DNA from: Spirochaetaceae bacterium
Lineage (GTDB): Bacteria; Spirochaetota; Leptospiria; Leptospirales; Leptonemataceae
DNA: 64,000 nucleotides
Direction: 5' to 3'
NCBI GenBank assembly: GCA_002729885.1
Contig: PBUB01000002.1
Location: 1 to 64,000 of the forward strand
A program made the translations under genes and the position numbers. Shown piece by piece: positions 39,744 to 47,680 of the stretch; within the stretch, counting starts at the first letter, position 1; every line of letters starts with the position of its first letter. Below the pieces are notes generated by a model that was not told the DNA's origin, ran no database searches, and worked only from the letters and a program-made list of their open reading frames with translations.

Positions 39744-41185
39744 TGAAGCAGCTATTCTTCGTAAAGCCCCCCATCCAGGGGACGGTGAAAACCAGGCTGG
39801 CCAGATATACAGGTCCAGCGAAGGCTACTGAAATCTACCGATCCATAATGGAATCCGTTATTGCTAGATTTTCCCCCGGTTCCTGCTGTCTCTATGTATC
39901 TGGAGAGGATAGAGAAGGTTACTTTCAGTCACGGTTTCCGGAAATTCCGCGGTTCCAGCAGTCCGGCGAAAACCTGGGCCTTCGCATGGGCCTTGCACTT
40001 CTGGAAAGTGCGAATCGCTGGCCCTCTGAAAGTCTACTTCTAACGGGAAGCGACATACCGGCATACCATCCAGATATTGCCGCATTGGCCGCCGACAAGC
40101 TGCAATACAGCGATGCAGTCCTGATTCCCTCCACCGATGGAGGCTATACAACAATTGGCATTCGCGGTGGATTGATTGATGCTTCCAGGCTGCCTGCTCA
40201 AGACGCTGCTCCGGACCAGCCTGCCATCGGCGCAAGGCCGGAACAGACCGGCGATGCCAGCGGCGCTGCGCAAACATTATCCTCCGACGAGTTCCTGGAT
40301 CTTTTTCGCCAGATACCATGGTCTACATCTTCCGTACTGAAAATACAGAAACAGAAGCTTGAATTAATTGGATTATCGGTTTCTGTGATGGAGCCTCTGG
40401 AAGATCTCGACGATGCCAGGGATCTACATTCTCTGTTTCGCAAGGGGCTTCTACCAGAAAAGGCCGCGACACTGGTCCGTGAGCTTCCGCGAATCGCTCT
40501 GTTACTGCCGGTATACAATGAAGTGGAGAATCTCGATTATGTGCTTACGCCTCTTATGCAAGCAGGTTTCTTTCGCTACATAGTTTGTGCAGATAACAAT
40601 AGCACGGATGGTTCTGCAGATAAAGCCCGCCAACTGGGCGCTCTGGTAAGCCATTGTTCGCGCCGGGGGTATGGATCTACCTGTCTTGCCGGGATGGAAC
40701 TTCTGAATGGATACGCGGACTGGGATATTCTTCTATATATGGATGCGGATGGATCGGACGATCCGGCGGATCTGGAATCGGTTCTGGGTCCTGTGGTTTC
40801 CGGTGAGGCAGATTTCTGCATTGGAGCTCGGACTACGGGAGTATTGCTTCCTCATCAGAAGTTTGGAAACTGGCTGGCAACCTTTTTGATTCGACTGCTC
40901 TATGGATATTCCTATAGGGACCTGGGGCCATTTCGGGCTATTCGTCGCGGGCCACTGAACAAACTGAGAATGGATGATCCGGATTTTGGTTGGACTGTGC
41001 AGATGCAGATCCGGGCCCTGAAGCATCGACTGAGCATTACAGAAGTCCCGGTTATGTCCAGGAAACGATATGCAGGACGTAGCAAGGTAAGCGCAACTAT
41101 TCGCGGTTCAGTGCTCGCCGGCTGGATTATTCTTCGTACAGTGTTTCGGGAATTTTTATTGAACAAAAAGGAATCCGGTGTCTAA
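39743..41185 (+). CDS. DUF2064-GT2 fusion glycosyltransferase
   Basis: Two glycosyltransferase-like domains are joined. Residues 1 to about 215 match the DUF2064/TIGR04282 type (FVKPPIQGTVKTRLARYTGP, then GENLGLRMGLAL and STDGGYTTIGIRG). Residues 250-480 are a family 2 glycosyltransferase with RIALLLPVYNEVENL, DNNSTDGSAD and the metal-binding MDADGSDDP (Asp334, Asp336), as in dolichyl/polyprenyl-phosphate sugar transferases. These two families are often separate neighbouring genes, so the fusion supports a joint role. It has no C-terminal membrane helices of its own beyond a hydrophobic tail. It overlaps the upstream gene by one base. Confidence 0.87.
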   Translation: MKQLFFVKPPIQGTVKTRLARYTGPAKATEIYRSIMESVIARFSPGSCCLYVSGEDREGYFQSRFPEIPRFQQSGENLGLRMGLALLESANRWPSESLLLTGSDIPAYHPDIAALAADKLQYSDAVLIPSTDGGYTTIGIRGGLIDASRLPAQDAAPDQPAIGARPEQTGDASGAAQTLSSDEFLDLFRQIPWSTSSVLKIQKQKLELIGLSVSVMEPLEDLDDARDLHSLFRKGLLPEKAATLVRELPRIALLLPVYNEVENLDYVLTPLMQAGFFRYIVCADNNSTDGSADKARQLGALVSHCSRRGYGSTCLAGMELLNGYADWDILLYMDADGSDDPADLESVLGPVVSGEADFCIGARTTGVLLPHQKFGNWLATFLIRLLYGYSYRDLGPFRAIRRGPLNKLRMDDPDFGWTVQMQIRALKHRLSITEVPVMSRKRYAGRSKVSATIRGSVLAGWIILRTVFREFLLNKKESGV

Positions 41186-41196
41186 ACTGACGGTAT

Positions 41197-41382
41197 ATGG
41201 CAAAGTCAGAGAAGCCGGGCGAGTCCGGGAAGTCGGGTAAGACCGGAAAAGACCGTCGCGGGGAAGCAGATCCCAACTACGAAAAACGTAAGGCCGAGGC
41301 AGAAGCCGGAGCCATTGAAATTGATGTGCATGAAGAAAAGATTCCGGAAAAATCAGTAAAGATACGCAAGGAGGAATCTTGA
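41197..41382 (+). CDS. Small hydrophilic protein, hypothetical
   Basis: A 61-residue Lys/Glu/Gly-rich protein (KPGESGKSGKTGKDRRGE at the start), likely disordered, starting at ATG 41197, 11 nt after the glycosyltransferase stop. The ribosome-binding site is poor. The end overlaps the next gene at TTGA. Composition alone gives no function. It could be a real small protein or a translated spacer. Confidence 0.45.
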   Translation: MAKSEKPGESGKSGKTGKDRRGEADPNYEKRKAEAEAGAIEIDVHEEKIPEKSVKIRKEES

Positions 41383-41732
41383 GTCAGCCCGCTGAAGATC
41401 TGCGCCAGTATTATATTACCCCCACCTACCTGGAGGTGATGCGCCATCGCGCTCGAGCCTGGAGTGATGAATTCATTCAGGCCCAGCTCCAGCAGTTTCG
41501 CAATACCATACCTGATTACCCGGAAGTGCATGAGCTTCTGGAAGGCGAAATGCATCGCCGAAAATTAAACGGCCTTAAGCGCAGGATAAAGAAATCCAGA
41601 ACTGCCGATCTGCAATCATTAAAGGCCACAGAGAAAGATCCGGACGTCATTGAAGTGATAGAAACCGAGCTTTTGATTCGCCAGGGAGTGAAAAGGCTTC
41701 CTGACTCAGAAGAGAACGCAAGAATTCAGTAA
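41379..41732 (+). CDS. Small helical protein, hypothetical
   Basis: The 117-residue protein starts at TTG (41379) behind a perfect AAGGAGG at 41368-41374, overlapping the upstream small gene by 4 nt. It is predicted to be all-helical and charged (RARAWSDEFIQAQLQQFRNT, LEGEMHRRKLNGLKRRIKK). The pattern of alternating aliphatic and charged residues resembles small rod-like or repeat proteins, but no family is recognised. It is followed by the adenosine-deaminase-like gene after 9 nt. Confidence 0.65.
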   Translation: MSQPAEDLRQYYITPTYLEVMRHRARAWSDEFIQAQLQQFRNTIPDYPEVHELLEGEMHRRKLNGLKRRIKKSRTADLQSLKATEKDPDVIEVIETELLIRQGVKRLPDSEENARIQ

Positions 41733-41741
41733 TCCCTTTCC

Positions 41742-43061
41742 ATGTATCAAAACAGAGCCTTTGAACTACATACACATCTCTATGGCTGCCTGCGCGAAGA
41801 AGAGCTGAAATGGCTGGCATCCCGAAAGGATCCCAGATGGCACATTTTTTCCAGCACCTATGAATCTACTTACGGACAGAAACCGGACCTGGAAGGAATC
41901 TTTCTTCCCGAACGGTCGGACGATCTTCGCAGATACTCAATCTATGAATCAGTGGGAAACTTTCCGGAGTTTCAATGTTGCTTCGACTTCGTAATCAGCG
42001 TTGCCCATGCCGATGAAGAAGAAGTGTATGAAGTGGCGCACAGACTTGCATCGCGCCAGAAGGAACCTTATGCAGAGTACCGAATGTTGTTTGGGCCGCA
42101 ACTGAATCTGAACGATTATCGAAAGCGTGTTGAATCCCTGTGCGAAGGTTTTCGGGATTCCGGCCGGGAAGGATACCTGGTAATGTCTCTGTGGAGAGGC
42201 GGGGACCTGGCAGGGCAGCAGTATGAATTGCTTCGGGAGTTGATGCATGCGAATTCTGCAGTGCGGCAGCGTCTGGTAGGTATTGACTTTTGTGCCCAGG
42301 AAGAAGGCTTTCCTCCACAGAATAAAGAGGAACTGTTTCGCAAGGTGCTGCAGGACAACGAAGAACATCCAGAATCAGCCCTTTCCATTCTCTATCACGT
42401 AGGGGAGTCCTTTCAGGACAAAACCCTGGAAAGTGCGGCCCGATGGGTGTATCAATCAGCCGAGCTGGGGGCCCATCGATTGGGCCACTGTATTGCCCTG
42501 GGGCAGGAGCCGGAAGAATTCCTGAACTCTACGCGAAAGGAGCCTGTTTCAGAGCGAATCCGACAACTTCAGTTTGAAAGAGATCTGGATCTGCTGGTCT
42601 CCTACGCAAACGACTCAGATTTAAACAGGGAGGTGGAGCGATTAAAGGATTTGCAGAACCATTGGCTTGAGCAGGAAGGCCGCGATAGTTCAGGAAAGGA
42701 TTCGCAGAGGTCTGAAGGTGAGCCCCTGATTGAAGTGCAGTATTCCAGAGATCATGTGGACCGATTGAGGGATTATCAAAACCAGCTAATGCGAAGACTG
42801 GCTACCAGGGCTACCGTGATCGAAGTTTGTCCTACGTCCAATCTGAGAATCGGTGCCGTAAAAAAGCATCCAGTGCATAGGTTCCTGAGCAATGACCTTT
42901 CCGTCGTTGTGGGTGCCGATGATCCCGGTATTTTTGATACAGACCTGGAACAGGAATTTCAGATATTGAAACGGGATGGTGTGAGCGAATCGGATCTTGA
43001 GAGAATGGTGGAGCTATCCAGGAAAAGCACCAGCCCGGCATTGAGCGGAAGAAGTAACTGA
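41742..43061 (+). CDS. Adenosine deaminase-family amidohydrolase, divergent
   Basis: All metal and catalytic motifs of the adenosine deaminase family are in order: ELHTHLYG (His10, His12), YHVGE (His219, Glu222), RLGH (His249), EVCPTSNL, and VVGADDPG (Asp393, Asp394). The 439 residues are about 100 more than a usual adenosine deaminase. The extra length is an insertion rich in charged helices at about residues 255-345, between the last His and the CPTSN motif. It could deaminate adenosine, a modified adenine, or another substrate. The insertion makes substrate prediction unsafe. Confidence 0.85.
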   Translation: MYQNRAFELHTHLYGCLREEELKWLASRKDPRWHIFSSTYESTYGQKPDLEGIFLPERSDDLRRYSIYESVGNFPEFQCCFDFVISVAHADEEEVYEVAHRLASRQKEPYAEYRMLFGPQLNLNDYRKRVESLCEGFRDSGREGYLVMSLWRGGDLAGQQYELLRELMHANSAVRQRLVGIDFCAQEEGFPPQNKEELFRKVLQDNEEHPESALSILYHVGESFQDKTLESAARWVYQSAELGAHRLGHCIALGQEPEEFLNSTRKEPVSERIRQLQFERDLDLLVSYANDSDLNREVERLKDLQNHWLEQEGRDSSGKDSQRSEGEPLIEVQYSRDHVDRLRDYQNQLMRRLATRATVIEVCPTSNLRIGAVKKHPVHRFLSNDLSVVVGADDPGIFDTDLEQEFQILKRDGVSESDLERMVELSRKSTSPALSGRSN

Positions 43062-43063
43062 GA

Positions 43064-43468
43064 TTACTCTTCTTCTCTTTCTATATACTTGCCTTTGCCC
43101 CTGGCTACGATCTTTCCAATTTCGTTTTCTATTTCAGCCCGGTTTTCAACCACACGACGGTTCTTTTTTACAAACCATCCACGCAAATAAAGGTTTTCTC
43201 CAACCCTGGCAGGTTGCAGATAGCGGATAGTCAGTTCACCGGTTACTGTATCGAAGTTCATGGCATCGTTAATACGAGCCATTGTTTCATCTAATATTAC
43301 AGATAGGATTCCTGGATGCACCTGATCGGGTTCACCCACAAACTTTTCGGGACAACGGTACTCACCGTATACGGTTTTAGTATCCTCGTCGAACGTTAAC
43401 TTCAGCTGCAGGCCATCAGGGTTGTCGGTTCCAGAACCAAAACTGAGGCTTCCATTTCGACCGGACAT
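43064..43468 (-). CDS. PaaI-like hotdog-fold thioesterase
   Basis: The 134-residue protein has the hotdog core of the PaaI/YbgC-like type: [20 protein letters not shown] at about 51-70, where the Asp-Glu pair and His lie in the usual active-site places, and the strands [23 protein letters not shown]. It probably hydrolyses acyl-CoA thioesters. The gene is convergent with the adenosine deaminase-like gene and divergent from namZ. A 14-bp palindrome lies immediately upstream of its ATG, which may be an operator. Confidence 0.85.
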   Translation of the reverse strand: MSGRNGSLSFGSGTDNPDGLQLKLTFDEDTKTVYGEYRCPEKFVGEPDQVHPGILSVILDETMARINDAMNFDTVTGELTIRYLQPARVGENLYLRGWFVKKNRRVVENRAEIENEIGKIVARGKGKYIEREEE

Positions 43469-43470
43469 GG

Positions 43471-43502
43471 CACTTAATTAAGTGATACTTCCTTTTTGTC
43501 AA
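43471..43502 (-). promoter_or_regulatory. Promoter with 14-bp palindromic operator upstream of the thioesterase gene
   Basis: On the minus strand a perfect TTGACA (43502-43497) is followed by 16 nt and TAATTA (43480-43475). The hexamer lies inside the perfect palindrome CACTTAATTAAGTG (43471-43484). The ATG is at 43468, so a start about 7 nt below the -10 would give a leaderless transcript. There is no Shine-Dalgarno sequence, in keeping with this. Confidence 0.5.
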
Positions 43503-43522
43503 GCATCTTTCGTCCATGATGA

Positions 43523-43550
43523 TTGACCGGGTAGATGCCGAAAATATAGA
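43523..43550 (+). promoter_or_regulatory. Sigma-70-type promoter for the NamZ-like gene
   Basis: TTGACC at 43523-43528 is followed by a 16-nt spacer and TATAGA at 43545-43550. The transcript would start near 43557, about 40 nt before the ATG at 43596. Confidence 0.5.
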
Positions 43551-43595
43551 TAACCCGAGTTCCTTCCGGATAATGGCGGGTTCCCGAATCGATCC

Positions 43596-44954
43596 ATGAA
43601 GCCTATTTCAACTGCATTGCCCTTTGTTGCACTTCTTCTTGGTTCCTGTTATGGAGCCTGTTCATCCGGTCCCCGGTATCCAGGCATGGAGGATTCGGTT
43701 CTGGATATTCGACACAGGGATGGGGATCGCATACGGATACTTTCTATCTCAGATTCGCATGTGCCGGACGAAGAAACCGAGGCAGATCTGCTACCCATCC
43801 GTCGTCAGGGAAGAGTTCTGTCCGGTCTGGACATTATTGAAATCGATGATTTCCGAATGCTTCGGGGTAAGAGTTTCGCTCTACTTACCAACGCCACAGG
43901 TTTGAACAGAAATCTGGTGCCCGGACTTGATCTTCTGGCTCGGGCAGGAGTGAAACCTTCCCTGATTCTTGAGCCTGAACACGGACTCTACAGTCATGAA
44001 GACCAGTACCTGCCGGGGGGCTTTCGTCAGGAATCCAGGTATGGGATTCGGCTACTAAGTTTGTACTCCTCGCAAAGAAAACCCATGGATTATCAGCTTC
44101 AGGGGTTGGAGGCCATTGTAGTTGATATTCAGAATCTACCGGTGCGCTGCTATACTTATATCTCTACCCTCACTTACCTCATGGAATCGGCAGAGGATAA
44201 CGGTCTGGAGCTCATTATTCTGGACCGTCCGCATCCATATGGTTTCTGGAAGGCCAGCGGACCCTATCTAAAGAGCGGATACGAGAGTTTCGTAAGTCTG
44301 GCGCCGGTGCCGTATCTCTATAGCATGACCATGGGCGAGTATGCTCTCTACATGGCTCAGTCCCGATTCAGAAACCTTAAACTTTCAATAGTAAAGGTCA
44401 AGAATTACGAAAGAAATGATTCGGAGATATCGCTGCAAAGAGCCTGGATCAATCCCTCTCCCAACATCCCTGATCTGGAAACGGCTCTGGTCTATGCCGG
44501 CGTGGTATTCTTTGAAGGCACAAACGTAAGTCTGGGGCGGGGCACCACCAGGCCGTTCGTCTATTCCGGCGCTCCATGGATGGATGCCGATGCCGTTCTG
44601 GCCGAGCTTCGCAGGCTTAAACTTCCTGGTGTTCGATTCGCTCGCACCGTGTTTACGCCCACCGCATCTCTCTACCGTGGCATTACATGCTACGGGATTC
44701 AGATCATTCCCGTTTCCTATGAATTTGACCCGATCCAGACCGGGTTCGAGTATATGAAGATCTTGAATCGATTGCATCCGGAGTTTCGGTTTCAGATTCG
44801 CGGCTCGGGTCAGTACTTTACCGACCATTTATGGGGTGACTCTACATACAGAGAGGCCGTGCTGGAAGATGCAGAATTCAAGCAATTTCGTAGGACCTAC
44901 GTACAGGATGGAATTCATTTCGAGCAACTAACAGAAGACATGAGATTGTACTGA
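43596..44954 (+). CDS. DUF1343 / NamZ-family exo-beta-N-acetylmuramidase, lipoprotein
   Basis: The 452 residues begin with a lipoprotein signal (LPFVALLLGSC, Cys18 the likely lipidation site). The mature protein matches DUF1343: RGKSFALLTNATGLN, EPEHGLYSHED, RKPMDYQLQGLEAIVVDIQN, CYTYISTL, LDRPHPYGFWKASGPYL and TMGEYALYMA. Characterised NamZ from Bacillus releases terminal N-acetylmuramic acid from peptidoglycan fragments, so a role in wall recycling is likely. The lipid anchor would place it on the periplasmic side of a membrane. Its own promoter is at 43523. Confidence 0.9.
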   Translation: MKPISTALPFVALLLGSCYGACSSGPRYPGMEDSVLDIRHRDGDRIRILSISDSHVPDEETEADLLPIRRQGRVLSGLDIIEIDDFRMLRGKSFALLTNATGLNRNLVPGLDLLARAGVKPSLILEPEHGLYSHEDQYLPGGFRQESRYGIRLLSLYSSQRKPMDYQLQGLEAIVVDIQNLPVRCYTYISTLTYLMESAEDNGLELIILDRPHPYGFWKASGPYLKSGYESFVSLAPVPYLYSMTMGEYALYMAQSRFRNLKLSIVKVKNYERNDSEISLQRAWINPSPNIPDLETALVYAGVVFFEGTNVSLGRGTTRPFVYSGAPWMDADAVLAELRRLKLPGVRFARTVFTPTASLYRGITCYGIQIIPVSYEFDPIQTGFEYMKILNRLHPEFRFQIRGSGQYFTDHLWGDSTYREAVLEDAEFKQFRRTYVQDGIHFEQLTEDMRLY

Positions 44955-45034
44955 CAGGCAATCGGTCCGCTCATCAGACCTGCCTGGATTACGTGTTGAC
45001 CGGAATTCCGCAGTAGATCATAGTCTGATCCATA

Positions 45035-46633
45035 ATGACTGATTCCGGAAGCGCGCGAAAGATCTTTCAAAAGGTATCTTCTTCTCCCACCCGACCCCCA
45101 GCAGAAAAGCAGGAAGCGAAATTCGATGTGGCCGATCTATACCAGGGGCCGGTGCCCACAGGCGAAGTTGCAGGCTCTTCGGCGGGACTGGATGAAAAAC
45201 TGAGACAGGCCTATTTCTGGATCGTGAACCATGCCATCATTTCCCCGTTTTATGATATTGAATACAACGATGATCCTCCCACGACATTTCAGATAGGGGA
45301 CCGAAAAACTACTCTAAGCCTGCCCACCGCTCAGAGTTACTCCAGCTTTGTGCTCATGCCATTGCTGAACCTTGCAGTGCGAAGAAGGTGTCTGTTTGTA
45401 GGTGGTCCAGGTCGGGGAAAAACAGCCAGCGCCATCTTGATGGGAGTGCTGGCCGGATATTCGCTTACCGAGATCCGACGAGCCATTCAACACGGACAGC
45501 CAGAAATGACCGTAACGGACCTTCTGGGAAATCCGATACCATCGGATTTGATGAACGCTTCGTCCATGGATGAAGTTCGCATTTCCTGGAGACGATGGCT
45601 GGGTATGCGAGTAAAGATAATCGATGAGTATAATCGTATTCCAACCCGAACTCAGTCTGCGTTGCTAACTGTTCTGGCAGACAACTATGCAGAAGTGCTG
45701 GACCAAATCTATGAATGTCCGGAAGCCGCGTGGTATCTTACAGCAAACGATGATGCAGGAGGAGGAACCTATCAGGTTATTGAAGCTCTGCAGGATCGCA
45801 TCGACATAGTAGTACATGCCCTTCATTTTAATACTCGCTTCATCGGAGATTTACTGATGCGTATTGAAGCCGGAATTTCGCCTGAAAAGATGGTTCCGGA
45901 AAGTATCATCTTTACAGAAGCAGAGCTGGATCAGATGAATGCTGACATTCTTGCCATTCGAATATCCCCGGAGCTGATGCGAAGAGTTGAATTCTTCGCT
46001 TCGCATTTTGAGTTCTTCGAGTCTGCCGGCGAGCAACTGGAATACAAAACCAAAGACAATGTTAAACTTGCGGGGATGGAATTGTCCCAGCTGATGCTGG
46101 AAGAGACCGGACGGGATCTGGTTAAGGACCTGGGAAGTCAGACCAGAAACGGTCTATCTGTAAGGGCCATAATGACCTGTCTGGTATTTGCCAAAGCCAT
46201 CGCCTACTTCAAAGGCGAACCGGAGGTCTCCTTCGAAGACTTTCGTCAGATGTTGCCCTTTGTGTTGCACGATAAGCTAGCCCAGAATGCAGAATCTCCT
46301 TTTTTCGATGGATCCAACCATAGCATATACCGAGTGGATCGCGTAGGATGGATTCGCAAACTCTTTGATCTTTCATCGGCGGAGTTCGATCGCATTGGCC
46401 TGGGGGCCGATGATCCCGTGGCCCGACTGAGAGAGCAGTTCGACGCGGGTCTGGATGGGCTGAGCGAAAAAGATACCAGGTCAAGATTATCCGAAATTGA
46501 AAAAACCATCCAGGATCTGGTAAAGTCAAGAAAGCTCTATGGTCATGTATTCAATGATCTTCTGAAATTGAAATATTTGCATCAGCGCTACACAAATTAC
46601 CTAAGCTGGTTGCAATGGTCTTCGCGCAAATAA
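45035..46633 (+). CDS. MoxR-like AAA+ ATPase
   Basis: This 532-residue ATPase has Walker A GGPGRGKT at 123-130 (Lys129) and Walker B IIDEYNRIP with Asp197 and Glu198. Between them is the MoxR-type TVTDLLGNPIPSDL segment, and after them comes the RTQSALLTVLAD helix. A long C-terminal part of about 250 residues, more than in ordinary MoxR proteins (around 320 in all), is helical. MoxR ATPases act as chaperones with von Willebrand A partners to insert metals or remodel complexes. The next two genes include such a partner (47677). The operon is 45035-49440. Confidence 0.9.
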   Translation: MTDSGSARKIFQKVSSSPTRPPAEKQEAKFDVADLYQGPVPTGEVAGSSAGLDEKLRQAYFWIVNHAIISPFYDIEYNDDPPTTFQIGDRKTTLSLPTAQSYSSFVLMPLLNLAVRRRCLFVGGPGRGKTASAILMGVLAGYSLTEIRRAIQHGQPEMTVTDLLGNPIPSDLMNASSMDEVRISWRRWLGMRVKIIDEYNRIPTRTQSALLTVLADNYAEVLDQIYECPEAAWYLTANDDAGGGTYQVIEALQDRIDIVVHALHFNTRFIGDLLMRIEAGISPEKMVPESIIFTEAELDQMNADILAIRISPELMRRVEFFASHFEFFESAGEQLEYKTKDNVKLAGMELSQLMLEETGRDLVKDLGSQTRNGLSVRAIMTCLVFAKAIAYFKGEPEVSFEDFRQMLPFVLHDKLAQNAESPFFDGSNHSIYRVDRVGWIRKLFDLSSAEFDRIGLGADDPVARLREQFDAGLDGLSEKDTRSRLSEIEKTIQDLVKSRKLYGHVFNDLLKLKYLHQRYTNYLSWLQWSSRK

Positions 46634-46645
46634 TCACTCTGTTTC

Positions 46646-47680
46646 ATGGGAAGCATCGATATGAACACGAAGGCGTTGGCTCCAGAGCTGGAAGAATTCC
46701 TGCGTTCAAACAGGGATGAATTGAACCAGCTTTACAGGCTTGAATGGCTCCAGAATCGCAACCTGGACGGTGCCGCCTTTTTGCAGTCCTTTGAATCTCT
46801 GGCCACATCCTATTTGAATGCGAACCATATGGCAGGATCTGCGGACCGAAAACCTGGATTGATGGGTCTCTATCGAATGCTACTTCTGGCTCAACCATCC
46901 AGAAGCTGGAGCTCCCGAATGGAGAAGCTACTGGAGTCAGCCTTGAAGCTTTATCCTGCTGTTGCATCGGATCAGGGGCAATTATTTCTATCCAGGATAT
47001 ACAATGCAGCCCACAGTTTGAGCCAGCATGGGCTGGATCCCCAGCGATGGTGGCTACTGATGAAAAAACTGGCCGAGGCAAATGTGGACTATACGGGAGA
47101 GAATTCGAATCGATTCTACAGACTGGCCGCAGCCCTTTCCTATCTCGCAGGGATGATTCATTTGCGCTCCAGCGCTCTGATTGAACTCCAGAATATGAAT
47201 GAAGAAGAAGCGAAAGCGATTTTTCCGCGAGTACAGCCGACGGAACTGCGAACCTGGATTTCGCAACTGGAAAGAAATCCCTGGGCCGGGCTTTCCAGTC
47301 CCGAACCTTTTATGACCGGCGGTTACCAGGGGTTTTCCTCCTTTGATACACCGGGCGGGGGTATTTTCTTGAGGCCCCCGGAGTTTTTAAGAGTGGAAGA
47401 GGAATCCCAGGCTATCTTGCTCACAGATTCGCACAGAAATTATCTCTTATTTGCGGATCGGTTTGGTTCGCAAATCATTCCGCGACCAATTACCGACGAA
47501 GAGCAGAAGGAAAGCGAAAGACCGGCCGCTGTGCCAGAGGATCTACTCAAGGTTGCACTCAAGTCCATCAAGAAGTATGCCCTGCCAGAGCCATCTGGCA
47601 TCAGTGCAATCCTCCATCGAAAGACTGTGATCTGCCTGAGCGAAGACAGCCATTTTGTCTGGGTGGTACCGGTCCATTGA
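46646..47680 (+). CDS. Unknown protein of the MoxR-vWA cassette
   Basis: The 344 residues have no signal peptide. Residues 1-200 are helical and rich in Leu and Arg (LAPELEEFLRSNRDELNQLY, then LYPAVASDQGQLFLSRIYNA). The C-terminal third is more beta (GGIFLRPPEFLRVEEESQAI, LLTDSHRNYLLFADRFGS). I do not recognise a family. It lies 12 nt after the ATPase gene and overlaps the vWA gene by 4 nt (TTGA). In described MoxR-vWA ternary systems the third component is variable, which this may be. That is inference from context. Confidence 0.65.
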   Translation: MGSIDMNTKALAPELEEFLRSNRDELNQLYRLEWLQNRNLDGAAFLQSFESLATSYLNANHMAGSADRKPGLMGLYRMLLLAQPSRSWSSRMEKLLESALKLYPAVASDQGQLFLSRIYNAAHSLSQHGLDPQRWWLLMKKLAEANVDYTGENSNRFYRLAAALSYLAGMIHLRSSALIELQNMNEEEAKAIFPRVQPTELRTWISQLERNPWAGLSSPEPFMTGGYQGFSSFDTPGGGIFLRPPEFLRVEEESQAILLTDSHRNYLLFADRFGSQIIPRPITDEEQKESERPAAVPEDLLKVALKSIKKYALPEPSGISAILHRKTVICLSEDSHFVWVVPVH

